A stretch of 64,000 bases of DNA. Source: Streptomyces morookaense (GTDB lineage Bacteria; Actinomycetota; Actinomycetes; Streptomycetales; Streptomycetaceae). Location of the stretch: NCBI RefSeq assembly GCF_013030945.1, contig NZ_JABBXF010000004.1:124001-188000 (forward strand), read 5' to 3'. The notes under the pieces were generated by a model that saw nothing but the letters and a program-made list of their open reading frames with translations, was not told where the DNA came from and ran no database searches. Positions 53,503-63,199 of the stretch are shown in pieces. How positions within the stretch are numbered: position 1 is the stretch's first letter; each line of letters starts with the position of its first letter. Position numbers and translations under genes: made by a program.

Positions 53503-54165
53503 TCAGGCCTGCGGGCCGGCCGCGGGCGTGGTGAGCCGGAGCTCGACGTTCACGACGCCCTCCACCGCGCGGACGAGCCGGGCCACGAGGGGCACCATCG
53601 ACGCGTCGGCCAGTGAGCCGGAGAGGGTGACGACCCCTTCCGTCACATGCACCTCCACCGTCGGCTCCTGGTTGCGGAACAGCCGGGCGACGATCTCCTC
53701 GCGGACCTCCCGGGCGATGTCCTCGTCGTCACGGAGGTACACCTTGAGCAGGTCGCTGCGGCTGACGATGCCGGCGAGCATCCCCTCCTCGTCCACGACG
53801 GGGAGGCGTTTGACGCCCTTGCGGGCCATCGCCCGGGCGGCCTCCGCCACGGTCGCGTACGCGTGGATCGTGACCGCGGGGGTGCTCATCAGGTCCTCGG
53901 CGGTGCTCCCGGCGGCCTTGGCCAGGTCGTCGATCCGGCGGAGCCGGTCGAAGCGGGCCGGATCGCTGTCCTTGAACTCCTCCTTCGGCAGCAGGTCGGC
54001 CTCGGAGACGACGCCGATGACGCGGCCTTCGCCCTCCAGGACCGGCACCGCGCTCACCTTCCACTCCGCGAGCGTCCTGGCGATCTCCTTGTAGGGGGCG
54101 GAACGGCTGACCGCCACGACCGTCTGTGTCATGACGTCGCTGACCGTGCGCTGGGTGCTGTTCAT
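53503..54165 (-). CDS. CBS-pair plus BON-domain protein
   Basis: The protein has 220 residues. Two CBS motifs: YKEIARTLAEWKVSAVPVLE with GVVSEADLL, and ATVAEAARAMARKGVKRLPV with GIVSRSDLLKVYL. The C-terminal BON domain has TVEVHVTEGVVTLSGSLADA. CBS pairs sense adenine nucleotides, and BON domains bind phospholipid or peptidoglycan-type surfaces. It is 40 bases downstream of a paralogue on the same strand, probably one operon. Confidence 0.9.
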   Translation of the reverse strand: MNSTQRTVSDVMTQTVVAVSRSAPYKEIARTLAEWKVSAVPVLEGEGRVIGVVSEADLLPKEEFKDSDPARFDRLRRIDDLAKAAGSTAEDLMSTPAVTIHAYATVAEAARAMARKGVKRLPVVDEEGMLAGIVSRSDLLKVYLRDDEDIAREVREEIVARLFRNQEPTVEVHVTEGVVTLSGSLADASMVPLVARLVRAVEGVVNVELRLTTPAAGPQA

Positions 54166-54205
54166 CTGTGACTCCTCGGCTCCTCGACTGCTCGCGCACC
54201 GGGGC

Positions 54206-54883
54206 TCATGGAGCGGGGAAGCGGCCGCCCGTGTCGTCGTCCGTGTAGGCGAGGTGCTCGTGGACCGCGACCACGCCGTCCACGGAACGGCACAGCCGCT
54301 CGATGACCGGGATCATGCTGCGGGCCTCGACCGTCCCGTTGAGCGTCACCTGTCCCTGCGAGACCTCGACGGTCACGGCCGACCGGGCCAGGCCCAGCGT
54401 CCTCTGCAGGAGGTCGCGGTGGATCTCCTCCCGGATGGCGGCGTCCTCGCGCAGGAAGACCCGCAGGATGTCGGCACGGCTGATGATGCCGACGAGCTTG
54501 TCGGTCTCGTCGACCACCGGGAGCCGTTTCACGCCCTGCACCGACATGAGCCGGGCCGTCTCCACCACGTTCCACTCCGGCCGGGCGCACACCGGGGGCG
54601 CCGACATCAGCTCCTCGGCCCTGGCGCCCTCGGCCTTGGCGCGCTCCCACGCCTCGAGGTTCGGGACCAGGGGGCGGCCGAAGGGATCGGGCTGGTCGGC
54701 GGCCTTGCGCATCAGGTCCGCCTCGGACACCACGCCGATCACCCGGCCGTCACGGGCCACGACCGGCACGGCGGTGACATCGTTCTCCGCGAGTTCCCTG
54801 ACGATCTCCTTGAAAGGGGTGTCCGGTCGTACCTGGACCACTTTCCGGGTCATGAGCTCGTCGACCGTTCGGTGCTGGAGCAT
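54206..54883 (-). CDS. CBS-pair plus BON-domain protein (paralogue)
   Basis: The protein has 225 residues with the same architecture as its neighbour. CBS 1: FKEIVRELAENDVTAVPVVA with GVVSEADLM. CBS 2: WNVVETARLMSVQGVKRLPV with GIISRADILRVFL. BON: VTVEVSQGQVTLNGTVEARS. The ATG at 54883 with AAGGAG upstream is preferred to in-frame codons further up, which add a proline-rich leader. It is divergent from the nitroreductase gene. The 185-base gap has an imperfect dyad around 54965-54986 but no clear member of the GGNCC-N4-GGNCC set. Confidence 0.9.
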   Translation of the reverse strand: MLQHRTVDELMTRKVVQVRPDTPFKEIVRELAENDVTAVPVVARDGRVIGVVSEADLMRKAADQPDPFGRPLVPNLEAWERAKAEGARAEELMSAPPVCARPEWNVVETARLMSVQGVKRLPVVDETDKLVGIISRADILRVFLREDAAIREEIHRDLLQRTLGLARSAVTVEVSQGQVTLNGTVEARSMIPVIERLCRSVDGVVAVHEHLAYTDDDTGGRFPAP

Positions 54884-55068
54884 GGTCCCGCTCCTTCTCT
54901 CGAAGTTCTCCGTACCAGTTTCCAGCCTGACGGTCCGGAGCTGTACTGGAATGAGCCGGTCGGCCCAGGCCGGAGGACCCTCGGCCTCTCCCTGCGGCGG
55001 CCGGCCGGGGAGAGAACATGGAAGAGGGCCTGGTGGCCGGGCCTGCCATCCCCGGAAGGGAGATTCCG

Positions 55069-56064
55069 GTGACTGCACCACTCACGATCGACGACGCAGG
55101 CGTGGCGGAACTGGTGCGTGATGCGGTGGCCGCCCCGTCCATGCACAACGCGCAGCCCTGGCGGTTCCGCTACGCACGCGGCAGCCGCACCTTCCGGCTC
55201 CACGCCGACTTCGAGCGGGCCATGCCGCACTCCGACCCCGATGCCCGCGGTCTGCATCTGGGGTGCGGTGCTGCGCTGTTCAACCTCCGTGTCGCCGTCG
55301 CGAACGCCGGCTTCCACCCGGGGGTCACGCTTCTGCCGGATCCCGGCGACGCGACGCTGCTCGCCACGGTGGGGCTCGGCGCACCCGCCGCCGGTGACGT
55401 GGCCCTGGCCCTCCTCCACCCGGCGATCCACCGGCGGCACACCAGCCGGTACCCGTTCTCGGAGAAGGAGATCCCCGCGAACCTCCGGACGGCCCTGATC
55501 GAGGCCGCCCGGGAGGAGGGCATCGCGCTGGCCTTCCCGGCCTCCTGGCATCTGCGCTGGATGGAGGAGCTCGTCCAGGAGGCCGAGGCCCGCAACCTCA
55601 CCGACAGCGGCAGCGAGGACGACCTGGCCCGGTGGACCCGCATCGGCGCGGCCGAGTCCGACACGGCCACCGACGGTGTGCCGGACTACGCCTTCGGGCC
55701 GCGCAAGCGCGGCGGCAGGGCCCCGATGCGCGACTTCTCGGGCGGCAGGCCGGCACCGGATCTGGGGTCCACGCCCTTCGAGAACGAACCGCACCTGGCC
55801 GTGCTGAGCACCGACGGCGACCGGCCGCGGGACTGGCTGTGCGCGGGCGAGGGCATGGAACGCGTCCTGCTCCTGGCCACCCTGGAGGGGCTGGCCACCT
55901 CCTTCTCCACCCAGGCCCTCGAATGGCCGGACCTGCGCTGGCCGTTGCGGGACCCGTCGTCCGGAACGGGCCATGTGCAGATGATGCTGCGCCTCGGGTA
56001 CGGCCCGAAGGGGCCGAAGGTGCCGCGCCGGCCCGTCGAGGACGTCCTGGTCACCGAGGACTGA
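55069..56064 (+). CDS. Acg-family nitroreductase-like FMN-binding protein
   Basis: The protein has 331 residues. AAPSMHNAQPWRFRY at the N-terminus and RRHTSRYPFSEKEIPANLRT in the middle are typical of the Acg family of dormancy-associated nitroreductase-like proteins. Acg itself sequesters FMN and may lack reductase activity. The GTG at 55069 follows GGAAGGGAG; an in-frame ATG at 55018 is also possible. It is divergent from the CBS-BON operon and near USP genes, the same company Acg-like genes keep in DosR regulons. Confidence 0.88.
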   Translation: MTAPLTIDDAGVAELVRDAVAAPSMHNAQPWRFRYARGSRTFRLHADFERAMPHSDPDARGLHLGCGAALFNLRVAVANAGFHPGVTLLPDPGDATLLATVGLGAPAAGDVALALLHPAIHRRHTSRYPFSEKEIPANLRTALIEAAREEGIALAFPASWHLRWMEELVQEAEARNLTDSGSEDDLARWTRIGAAESDTATDGVPDYAFGPRKRGGRAPMRDFSGGRPAPDLGSTPFENEPHLAVLSTDGDRPRDWLCAGEGMERVLLLATLEGLATSFSTQALEWPDLRWPLRDPSSGTGHVQMMLRLGYGPKGPKVPRRPVEDVLVTED

Positions 56065-56098
56065 ATCGAGGACTGAACGGCACCGGGGACTGAACGCC

Positions 56099-56890
56099 TC
56101 ATCCGTGCGGGACGACCGCGACCGGGCAGCGTGCGTGATGCAGCACGGCATGGGCCACCGGCCCGATCCGGACTGCGGGCCCCGGCCGGTGCCCGCGCCG
56201 GCCGACGACGAGCAGGCAGGCCTCGCCGGCCGCCTCCACCAGGTGCTGCGCCGCCGGACCGGCCGGCAGCCATTCGTGGACCTCGACGGACGGCCACCCG
56301 CTCCGGTCCGGGAGCGCCTCGGCGGCGGCCCCCGCGTCCCCGGCCCGGACGATGTGCAGGTCCGCGCCCCGCACGGCCGCCGCCGCGAAGGCGAAGTCCA
56401 GCAGCGGGCCGTACGGCCCGTCGTGCCCCAGCCCGACCACGACCGGGCCTGCTCCGGACGGCCCGGACGGCTCCTCCGGGCCGTGCACGACCACGACGGG
56501 CCGGGACGCACGGGCGATCACCGGCAGGCTCACGGAACCCAGCAGGAACCCCTGCAGGACACCGAGCCCGCGTGAGCCCAGGACCAGGAACTCGGACTCC
56601 CGCGCGGCGTCGACGAGGGCCTTCACCGGCGGATCCGATACCCGGTCCACCTCGACCACCAGCTCCGGGCGGGTGACAGCCAGCTCCTCCCGCGCCACGT
56701 CGAGCCGGCTCTCGGCCCACTCCCGCTGGGCGGAGGCGCCGGGGGAGAACTGCAGGTTGCTCGCCCTCCACTCCAGGGCGTGCACGATGTGCAGCGACGT
56801 GCCGCGCAGCACGGCTTCCCGCCCGGCCCAGGCGGCAGCGGCCAGGCTCTCGGCGGATCCGTCGAATCCGACGGACACCGGTCGTACCAC
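56099..56890 (-). CDS. Tandem-domain universal stress protein
   Basis: The protein has 263 residues with two UspA domains. Domain 1 has VSVGFDGSAESLAAAAWAGR and an intact ATP-binding loop VLGSRGLGVLQGFLLGSVSL. Domain 2 has VVVGLGHDGPYGPLLDFAFA and a degenerate loop VVGRRGHRPGPAVRIGPVAH. It ends HHARCPVAVVPHG. The GTG at 56890 is chosen because GGAGGTGA lies six bases upstream; the GTG three codons earlier has a poorly placed site. ATP-binding Usps of this type are linked to growth arrest. Confidence 0.9.
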   Translation of the reverse strand: MVRPVSVGFDGSAESLAAAAWAGREAVLRGTSLHIVHALEWRASNLQFSPGASAQREWAESRLDVAREELAVTRPELVVEVDRVSDPPVKALVDAARESEFLVLGSRGLGVLQGFLLGSVSLPVIARASRPVVVVHGPEEPSGPSGAGPVVVGLGHDGPYGPLLDFAFAAAAVRGADLHIVRAGDAGAAAEALPDRSGWPSVEVHEWLPAGPAAQHLVEAAGEACLLVVGRRGHRPGPAVRIGPVAHAVLHHARCPVAVVPHG

Positions 56891-56927
56891 GAAGGTCACC
56901 TCCGGAGCTTCCGGGCCTGCAGGGGAG

Positions 56928-58331
56928 TCAGCGCACCAGGACGCGCTCGCCGGAGCGGGGGACGACCGCGGTCCAGCGGAGGCCGCGGTCGATCCGGTCC
57001 CGCAGCGCTTCGGCCGCCTCGGGCTCGCCGTGCACGAGGTAGGTGGCGTTCGGTGCCGGAGCCTCGCGGAGCCAGGCGAGGATCTCGGCGGCGTCGGCGT
57101 GCGCGGAGAAGCCCGGGACGTCGACGACTTCGGCGCGTACGGGGACGTATTCGCCGAACATCTTGAGCGTGCGCGCACCGTCGACGAGGTCGCGGGCCCG
57201 GGTGCCCTCGGGGGCGAACCCGCTGATGATCACGGTGTTCCGGGAGTCCGGCAGCAGGCGGTACAGGTGGTGCAGGACGCGTCCGCCGGTGGCCATGCCG
57301 GAGGCGGAGACGATGATGCAGGGCTCCCTGACGTTGTTGATCTCGATCGATTCGGCCGCGGAGCGGGCGGCGGCGAACGGGGCCGGGTCCAGCACGGATG
57401 CGCCCGCTGCCAGCACCTCCGGGCGGATCCCGTCGTCCTGGCCCGTCAGCGCGTCCTCGTAGACGTGCAGCGCCGCGAGGGCCATCGGACTGTCGACGTA
57501 GATGGGCACGTTCGCGGACAGCTGCCCGGATGCCCGGAGCCGGGCCAGTTCGTGGAGGACCACTTCCGTGCGGTCCACCGCGAAGGAGGGGATGACCACC
57601 AGCCCGCCGCGCCGGAGCGTGCGGTGCAGGGCGTCGGCGAAGACCGCACGGCTGGTCGCGGTGTCGTGCCGCCGGCTGCCGTAGGTGGATTCGAGGAGCA
57701 GCACGTCGGCTCCGGTGAAGGGCTCCGGCGGGCGCAGGAGCGGGTGGACCGGTCGGCCGAGGTCGCCGCTCGAAGCCAGCGTGTGCCCGTCCTCCAGGGT
57801 GAGGCACGCCCATGCCGAGCCGAGGATGTGTCCGGCGTGGTGCAGCCGCAGCCGCGTGTCCAGGGCGATCTCGGTGTCCTGGCCGAGGGGGACGGGCCGG
57901 AACAGTCTCATCGTGCGGTCGACGTCCATGTCCTCGTAGAGGGGTTCTGCGGGGCGGTGCTTGGAGTGGCCGCGCCGGTTGCTGTGCTCGGCCTGTTCCT
58001 GCTGCAGGCGGGCGCTGTCGCGCAGCACGATCTCGGCGAGCCGGGCCGTGTACGGGGTGCAGAAGACGTCGCCGTGGAAGCCCTGCCGGACCAGCCGGGG
58101 CAGGTAGCCGCAGTGGTCCAGGTGGGCGTGGGTGAGGACGACCGCGTGGATGGTGGAGGCATCGGCGGGGAGGGGCCGCCAGTTCTTGCGGCGCAGGTCC
58201 GCGAGCCCCTGGAACAGCCCGCAGTCCACCAGGATCCGCACATGGTCCGTCTCGACCATGAACTTGCTGCCGGTCACGGTGCCGACGCCGCCGAGGAAGG
58301 TCAGCAGTCCGGGTCGGCTCGTGCCGGTCAT
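56928..58331 (-). CDS. Beta-CASP metallo-beta-lactamase-fold nuclease (CPSF/RNase J-like)
   Basis: The protein has 467 residues. The zinc motif HAHLDH is at about 68-73, with later His and Asp in [14 protein letters not shown] and [10 protein letters not shown]. The beta-CASP part has [13 protein letters not shown], the [18 protein letters not shown] loop and the C-terminal [14 protein letters not shown]. This arrangement matches the CPSF-73-like bacterial group, which acts on RNA. The ATG overlaps the stop of the PEP synthase gene (ATGA), so the two are expressed together. A similar pairing with PEP synthase is known in anaerobic or dormancy gene groups. Confidence 0.92.
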   Translation of the reverse strand: MTGTSRPGLLTFLGGVGTVTGSKFMVETDHVRILVDCGLFQGLADLRRKNWRPLPADASTIHAVVLTHAHLDHCGYLPRLVRQGFHGDVFCTPYTARLAEIVLRDSARLQQEQAEHSNRRGHSKHRPAEPLYEDMDVDRTMRLFRPVPLGQDTEIALDTRLRLHHAGHILGSAWACLTLEDGHTLASSGDLGRPVHPLLRPPEPFTGADVLLLESTYGSRRHDTATSRAVFADALHRTLRRGGLVVIPSFAVDRTEVVLHELARLRASGQLSANVPIYVDSPMALAALHVYEDALTGQDDGIRPEVLAAGASVLDPAPFAAARSAAESIEINNVREPCIIVSASGMATGGRVLHHLYRLLPDSRNTVIISGFAPEGTRARDLVDGARTLKMFGEYVPVRAEVVDVPGFSAHADAAEILAWLREAPAPNATYLVHGEPEAAEALRDRIDRGLRWTAVVPRSGERVLVR

Positions 58332-60727
58332 GCGGCATCCTCCAGGGTTCCGGTGGCGAACTCCCTCTCCGCGGCGGCCACATGCTGTTTCACGGTCACG
58401 AAGCTGTCCGGGGCGACCGAGAGGGAGTCGATGCCCGCCCGCACCAGGAACGCCGCGAAGTCCGGGTCGTCACTGGGGCGTTGGCCGCACAGCCCGACGG
58501 GCCGTCCTGCCGTGTGGGCGACGGCGATGAGGTGCTCGATGCTGCGGGTCACCGCCCGGTTGTTCTCGTCGAAGAGGTGGGCGAGTTCGGCCGAGTCGCG
58601 GTCCACGCCGAGAGTGAGCTGGGTGAGGTCGTTGCTGCCGATGGAGAAGCCGTCGAAGCGTTCGGCGAACTCCTCGGCCAGGAGGATGTTGGCGGGGATC
58701 TCCGCCATGACGTACACCTTCAGGCCGTCGCGGCCGCGCTCCAGGCCCTCCTGGGCCATGACCTCCAGCACCCGGTCCGCCTCGTGCGGAGTGCGGCAGA
58801 AGGGGATCATCACCACGACGTTGGTCAGGCCGAACTCCTGGCGCACCCGCGAGATCGCCCGGCATTCGAGGGCGAAGCCGTCCCGGTAGCCGTCGCTGTA
58901 GTAGCGGCTCGCGCCGCGCCAGCCGATCATCGGGTTGGCCTCGGCCGGCTCGAACGGACCGCCCCCGACGAGCTTGGCGTACTCGTTGGTCTTGAAGTCG
59001 CTGGTCCGCAGGATCACCGGTGCGGGCCAGCGGGAGGCGGCGATGGTGGCGATCCCGCGTGCGAGCCGGTCGGTGAAGTACTCGGCGGGGTCGGCATACC
59101 CTTCCGTGAACCGGTCGACCTGGCGCCGCACGTAGCGCACCAGCCGCTCGGGGTGCACCAGGGCCATCGGGTGCACCTTGACCTGGTGGGCCACCATGAA
59201 CTCCATCCGGGCCAACCCCACGCCGTCCGCGGGGAGTTGCCACCAGCGGAAGGCGGCGGCCGGATCGGCCAGGTTCAGCATCACCCGGGTCCGGGTGCGC
59301 GGCAGGTCCGCCAGGTCGACCTCGGTCACCTCGTGGTCGACGAGCCCGGCGTAGACATGGCCCTCCGCACCCTCGGCACAGGACACGGTGACCGGCCGGC
59401 CCTCGGGCAGGACGGCGGTTGCGTCGCCGGTGCCGACGACGGCGGGCACCCCGAGTTCGCGGCTGACGATGGCGGCGTGCGAGGTGCGCCCGCCGTGATC
59501 GGTGACGATCGCGGCGGCCCGCTTCATCAGCGGCTCCCAGTCCGGGTCGGTGACCGGGGTGACGAGCACCGAACCGTTCGGGAAGCGCTCCAGCCCGACC
59601 GGTTCGGCCAGGGCGCACACCGGCCCGGCCCCGACGGCCTCGCCGACCGCGATGCCGGTCACCAGGCGTTCGCCGGTGCCGGTGAGGCGGTAGCGGCGCA
59701 GCACGGTGCCGCGGCGGCGGGAGCGTACGGTCTCGGGCCGGGCCTGCACGAGGAAGATCTCGTCCGTGCGGCCGTCCTTGGCCCACTCCACGTCCATGGG
59801 CGCCCCGTAGTGCTTCTCCACGGTGACGGCCCACTCGGCGAGTTGACGGACCTCGGCGTCGTCCAGGACACGGGCGGCCTGTTCGGCGGGCGTGGTGTCG
59901 ACGGTGCGGGTGCTCCCGCCCTCCGCGTAGACGACCTTCCGGGCCTTGCGGCCGGTCTCCGCCCGGATGACCGGGTTGCGGGCCGGGTCCTCCAGCAGCG
60001 GCTTGAACGCCACGTACTCGTCGGGGTCGACCTGGCCGCTGACCACGCTCTCGCCGAGCCCCCAGGCGGCGTCGACGACCACGGCCCCGGGGAAGCCGGT
60101 CTCGGTGTCGAGGGTGAACACCACTCCGGCGCCGCCCAGGTCGGAGCGCACCATCAGCTGCACGCCGACGGAGAGCGCCACCGCGAGGTGGTCGAAGTGC
60201 ATGCGTTCCCGGTAGTCGATGGCCCGGTCGGTGAACAGCGAGGCATAGCAGTGGTGACAGGCCTCCAACAGGGCTTGCCCGCCACTGACGTTGAGGAAGG
60301 TCTCCTGCTGCCCGGCGAAGCTGGCCTCGGGCAGGTCCTCGGCGGTCGCGCTGGAGCGGACCGCGACGTCGGGATCGGTACGCCCGGCCTCGTGAGCGAG
60401 CCGGGCGTACCCCTCGCCGATCTCCTCGGCGAGTGCGGGAGGCAACGGGGTGGCGAGGATGTCGGCGCGGATGGCGGTGCCGACCTCGGAGAGCGGAGCG
60501 CCCTCGTGCAGTGCGGCCAGCCGGTCGGCTGTGCGGCGGCGCAGACCGCCGGTGCCGAGCAGTTCCCGGTAGGCGTCGGCGGTGGTGGCGAACCCGTCGG
60601 GGACCTTGATGCCCGCGGGGGCGAGGCGGGTGATCATCTCGCCGAGCGAGGCGTTCTTGCCGCCGACGAGGCCGACATCCGCACGGCCCAGCCCGGTGAA
60701 CGGGACGACACGTCGGTTCGGGGACAT
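58328..60727 (-). CDS. ppsA: Phosphoenolpyruvate synthase (pyruvate, water dikinase)
   Basis: The protein has 799 residues. The N-terminal ATP-grasp domain has [20 protein letters not shown] and [20 protein letters not shown]. The phospho-His domain is [20 protein letters not shown]. The C-terminal PEP barrel has [20 protein letters not shown] and the catalytic Cys in [11 protein letters not shown]. It converts pyruvate and ATP to PEP, AMP and phosphate, useful for gluconeogenesis from lactate or pyruvate. AGGGAGG precedes the ATG at 60727. Downstream it is coupled to the beta-CASP gene. The 307-base upstream region carries a hairpin and one GGNCC-N4-GGNCC palindrome. Confidence 0.95.
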   Translation of the reverse strand: MSPNRRVVPFTGLGRADVGLVGGKNASLGEMITRLAPAGIKVPDGFATTADAYRELLGTGGLRRRTADRLAALHEGAPLSEVGTAIRADILATPLPPALAEEIGEGYARLAHEAGRTDPDVAVRSSATAEDLPEASFAGQQETFLNVSGGQALLEACHHCYASLFTDRAIDYRERMHFDHLAVALSVGVQLMVRSDLGGAGVVFTLDTETGFPGAVVVDAAWGLGESVVSGQVDPDEYVAFKPLLEDPARNPVIRAETGRKARKVVYAEGGSTRTVDTTPAEQAARVLDDAEVRQLAEWAVTVEKHYGAPMDVEWAKDGRTDEIFLVQARPETVRSRRRGTVLRRYRLTGTGERLVTGIAVGEAVGAGPVCALAEPVGLERFPNGSVLVTPVTDPDWEPLMKRAAAIVTDHGGRTSHAAIVSRELGVPAVVGTGDATAVLPEGRPVTVSCAEGAEGHVYAGLVDHEVTEVDLADLPRTRTRVMLNLADPAAAFRWWQLPADGVGLARMEFMVAHQVKVHPMALVHPERLVRYVRRQVDRFTEGYADPAEYFTDRLARGIATIAASRWPAPVILRTSDFKTNEYAKLVGGGPFEPAEANPMIGWRGASRYYSDGYRDGFALECRAISRVRQEFGLTNVVVMIPFCRTPHEADRVLEVMAQEGLERGRDGLKVYVMAEIPANILLAEEFAERFDGFSIGSNDLTQLTLGVDRDSAELAHLFDENNRAVTRSIEHLIAVAHTAGRPVGLCGQRPSDDPDFAAFLVRAGIDSLSVAPDSFVTVKQHVAAAEREFATGTLEDAA

Positions 60728-60750
60728 CGCCGCCTCCCTGGTGCCGAAGA

Positions 60751-60770
60751 CCGCCCGCGTCCGCGGGCGG
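60751..60770. other. Perfect hairpin in the ppsA leader
   Basis: CCGCCCGCG-TC-CGCGGGCGG has perfect 9-base arms and a two-base spacer. It starts 24 bases upstream of the ppsA start codon, outside its ribosome binding site. It may affect transcript stability or initiation. It could equally be a chance product of GC-rich sequence. Confidence 0.4.
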
Positions 60771-60922
60771 CTCCTGGGCGGGAAGGGCCCATCCGCTTCT
60801 CGCGGATCCTGATTGCGCGGTGCACGGTCTTTCACCGCTTCCCCGCGTCTCGCAGGTCCTTCCCGCCACTTCCAGCACACCACGCACCGGGCTTCGGCGC
60901 CAGGGCCGGGTGGCCCCGTCCC

Positions 60923-60937
60923 GGGACCGGCCGGCCC
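60923..60937. promoter_or_regulatory. GGGACC-GGCC-GGCCC palindrome between ppsA and DUF1918 genes
   Basis: The element lies about 200 bases upstream of ppsA and 98 bases upstream of the DUF1918 gene. It shares GGACC-N4-GGCCCATG with the site at 62099 and GGACCGGCCGGC with the site at 40376. It is a candidate operator for either divergent gene. Confidence 0.45.
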
Positions 60938-61034
60938 ATGACCGCGGCACACTGGAAGCCGATGCTGGTATGAGCCGCATTCGGGATTCCGGAGCCCAGC
61001 ACCGGCCCGGAGCGCACGGAGAGGGTGATGGCCC

Positions 61035-61250
61035 ATGCGCGCGCACCTCGGAGACCGCCTCGTCGTCGAGAGCCCGGCGACGGGGGTGACCAAGCGCGAC
61101 GGGGAGATCGTCGGCCTGCACCACGCCGACGGCACGCCTCCCTACGACGTGCGCTGGTCGGACAACGACAAAGTGACCATGGTCTACCCCGGGCCCGACG
61201 CCCACGTCCAGCACCTCGAACACGGGGCCGCGGCGCCGCGCTCCGGCTGA
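61035..61250 (+). CDS. DUF1918 small protein
   Basis: The protein has 71 residues. It has LGDRLVVESPATGVTKRDGE and a later PPYDVRWSDNDKVTMVYPGP, the compact beta-rich pattern of DUF1918, found beside stress genes in actinobacteria. GGAGAGGG lies upstream of the ATG at 61035. No function is known. It is divergent from ppsA. Confidence 0.85.
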   Translation: MRAHLGDRLVVESPATGVTKRDGEIVGLHHADGTPPYDVRWSDNDKVTMVYPGPDAHVQHLEHGAAAPRSG

Positions 61251-61506
61251 GCCCGTGCCGCCTCGGGCACAGGGGACGACGGCGACCGGGCAGGCCGCGT
61301 GGTGCAGCGCCGTGTGGCTGAAGCCCGCTCCTCGTGCGCGTAGGCGGTGTCGCCCGCCGCTGCGGTACGGTCCGCGGGCTGCCGATCGGTGCAGCGCCAC
61401 GCCCGTACGGCCAGGACCTGGCGTCCGCGTGCAGCGGCCTCCCGGAAGGCGACCCGGCCGCATCCGCCACCGAGCCGAGCAGCACGCCCCGGACGGCTCC
61501 GCGTCC
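61251..61506 (-). pseudogene. Universal stress protein pseudogene
   Basis: Three Usp pieces are visible in different minus-strand frames. GRGAVRGVLLGSVADAA (end of a first domain) lies near 61450-61506. VAFREAAARGRQVLAVRAWR (start of a second domain) comes next. Then FSHTALHHAACPVAVVPC (end of the second domain) lies near 61260-61310. A frame change separates the first two and a large deletion separates the last two. The rest of the 321-base gap to 61571 shows nothing else. Confidence 0.6.
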
Positions 61507-61571
61507 CGAAGGACCGGAGGCCGGGCGCCCACCCGGGCGGCCCGGCCCCTCCGAGCCCGGCGGCCGGCCGC

Positions 61572-62006
61572 TCAGTCGCCGCGCCGGACCGGAACGGTGC
61601 GGGTGACCGGTGTCTCCTCGGCCGCCCGCGGGACGGTCACGGTCAGGATGCCGTCGCGGTACTCGGCCGTGGGCCCCTCGTCCGGGATCGGGAACGGCAG
61701 CCGGACGGACCGTTCGAACGAGCCGTAGCGGAACTCCGAGTGCCGCTTGTCCTGCGTGCTCTCGGTGTGCTCGGCCCTGACCGTCAGGGTGTCGCCCTCG
61801 ACCGTGATCTCGATGTCCTTCTCCGGGTCCATGCCGGGGAGCTCGGCACGCAGGACGTACTTCCCGCCGCCCTCCGTCACCTCGATGGGGATCACGTGGG
61901 AATCCCGGTGGCCCGGGACCACCGGCACATTGGGGAATCCTGCCCCCAGCCATTCCATCAGCTCCGGCAGACCTGACCGGTGCCGGTATGTCGATGAGCC
62001 TGCCAT
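61572..62006 (-). CDS. Hsp20/alpha-crystallin small heat-shock protein
   Basis: The protein has 144 residues. The alpha-crystallin domain has VLRAELPGMDPEKDIEITVE, FRYGSFERSVRLPFPIPDEG and the closing GILTVTVPRA. Such proteins hold unfolded clients independently of ATP. GAGGAGG lies seven bases upstream of the ATG at 62006. It is divergent from ldhA across 175 bases that contain the palindrome at 62099. Small heat-shock proteins of this type are prominent in hypoxia and dormancy regulons. Confidence 0.92.
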   Translation of the reverse strand: MAGSSTYRHRSGLPELMEWLGAGFPNVPVVPGHRDSHVIPIEVTEGGGKYVLRAELPGMDPEKDIEITVEGDTLTVRAEHTESTQDKRHSEFRYGSFERSVRLPFPIPDEGPTAEYRDGILTVTVPRAAEETPVTRTVPVRRGD

Positions 62007-62098
62007 GACGGACCTCCTCGTGCCGTCTGCGCGTTTTTCCTCTCTTCCACCATCCTGCGCCGCGGCCCGCGACGCCCGGGGCCGGTCGTCGCACGTGT

Positions 62099-62112
62099 GG
62101 ACCATTCGGCCC
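62099..62112. promoter_or_regulatory. GGACC-ATTC-GGCCC palindrome between hsp20 and ldhA
   Basis: The arms GGACC and GGCCC are separated by four bases and followed by ATG, in the 175-base divergent region. The centre is about 76 bases from the ldhA start and 100 from the hsp20 start. The geometry equals the GGGAC-N4-GTCCC of mycobacterial DosR sites, with changed bases. Confidence 0.5.
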
Positions 62113-62181
62113 ATGCCGGGCGGGGAACACACGGGATCATGCTCGAAGGAGCCCGGTCGGCACGACAAGGAGCACAGCACC

Positions 62182-63189
62182 ATGGCGGGAATCGTCGCGT
62201 ACGGAGTGACCACCGACGAGAGGCCGCTGCTGGAGCGCGCACTCGGCCGGGACCATGATCTGCGGTGCCTGGACCTCGTCCTCGACGCGGACACCGCGGC
62301 GACGGCGGCCGGCCGCAGCATCGTCTGCAGCAGTGTCAACGACGTCCTGGACGAGCACGTCCTGCGGACCCTCGCCGAGGGCGGCACCGAGCTGATCACC
62401 CAACGGGCCACGGGATACAACAACATCGACCTCGCCGCCGCCCGGAAGCTGGGGCTGGCCGTGTCCCGGGTGTCCTGCTACTCGCCCTACTCCGTCGCCG
62501 AGTTCGCGTGGGCCCTCGCTCTCGCCGTCGACCGCCGGCTCCCGCGGGCCGTCGCCCGCACCCGTGACTTCGACTTCCGCCTCGACGGCCTGATGGGCCG
62601 CGACTTCCACGGCCGCACCGCGGGTGTGCTCGGCACCGGCAGGATCGGTGCCGCGTTCGCCCGCATCGCCGCGGGGTTCGGGATGCGACTGCTCGGCCAT
62701 GACGTCGTGCCGAACGAGGAGTGCGAGGCGCTGGGCATGAAATACGTCGACCGCAGGCGCCTGTTCACCGAATCCGACCTGCTCAGCCTCCATGCGCCGT
62801 TGGTGCCGGAGACCTATCACGTCGTCGACGCGGAGGCGCTGGCGCGGATGAAGGACGACGCCATTCTGATCAACACCAGCCGTGGCGGCCTGCTGGACGC
62901 CCACGCACTCGTCGAGACCCTGCGGGCCGGGCGGCTGGAGGGCGTCGGCCTGGACGTGTACGAAGAGGAAGCCGGCGTCTTCTTCTTCGACAAGTCCCTG
63001 GAGGTCATGACCGACGACACCCTCGCCCGGCTGATGACCTTCCGGAACGTCCTGATCAGCTCGCACCAGGCGTACTTCACGCGTGATGCGGTCGGCCAGA
63101 TCGTGCGGACCACGGCGGACAACATCGCCGACCATTTCGCCGGACGGACCGGAGACAACACCCTCGTGCCGCGCCCTTCGCCTGTGTGA
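62182..63189 (+). CDS. ldhA: D-lactate dehydrogenase (2-hydroxyacid dehydrogenase family)
   Basis: The protein has 335 residues. The NAD motif is GVLGTGRIGAAFARIA. The catalytic residues are Arg in NTSRGGLLD, Glu in GLDVYEEE, and His in SSHQAYFT. The VFFFDKS segment matches fermentative LdhA-type enzymes rather than other 2-hydroxyacid dehydrogenases. It would reduce pyruvate to D-lactate and reoxidise NADH under low oxygen. The ATG at 62182 follows AAGGAG. It is convergent with the hydrogenase gene, ten bases apart. Confidence 0.9.
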   Translation: MAGIVAYGVTTDERPLLERALGRDHDLRCLDLVLDADTAATAAGRSIVCSSVNDVLDEHVLRTLAEGGTELITQRATGYNNIDLAAARKLGLAVSRVSCYSPYSVAEFAWALALAVDRRLPRAVARTRDFDFRLDGLMGRDFHGRTAGVLGTGRIGAAFARIAAGFGMRLLGHDVVPNEECEALGMKYVDRRRLFTESDLLSLHAPLVPETYHVVDAEALARMKDDAILINTSRGGLLDAHALVETLRAGRLEGVGLDVYEEEAGVFFFDKSLEVMTDDTLARLMTFRNVLISSHQAYFTRDAVGQIVRTTADNIADHFAGRTGDNTLVPRPSPV

Positions 63190-63199
63190 GCGACCGCCC

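Noticed and set aside
54965..54986. Imperfect dyad AGGCCGGAGG/ACCCTCGGCCT between CBS-BON and Acg genes as a further DosR-like site
   Set aside because: The spacing between GGACC and GGCC is three, not four, and arms are imperfect; not counted with the recurring motif.
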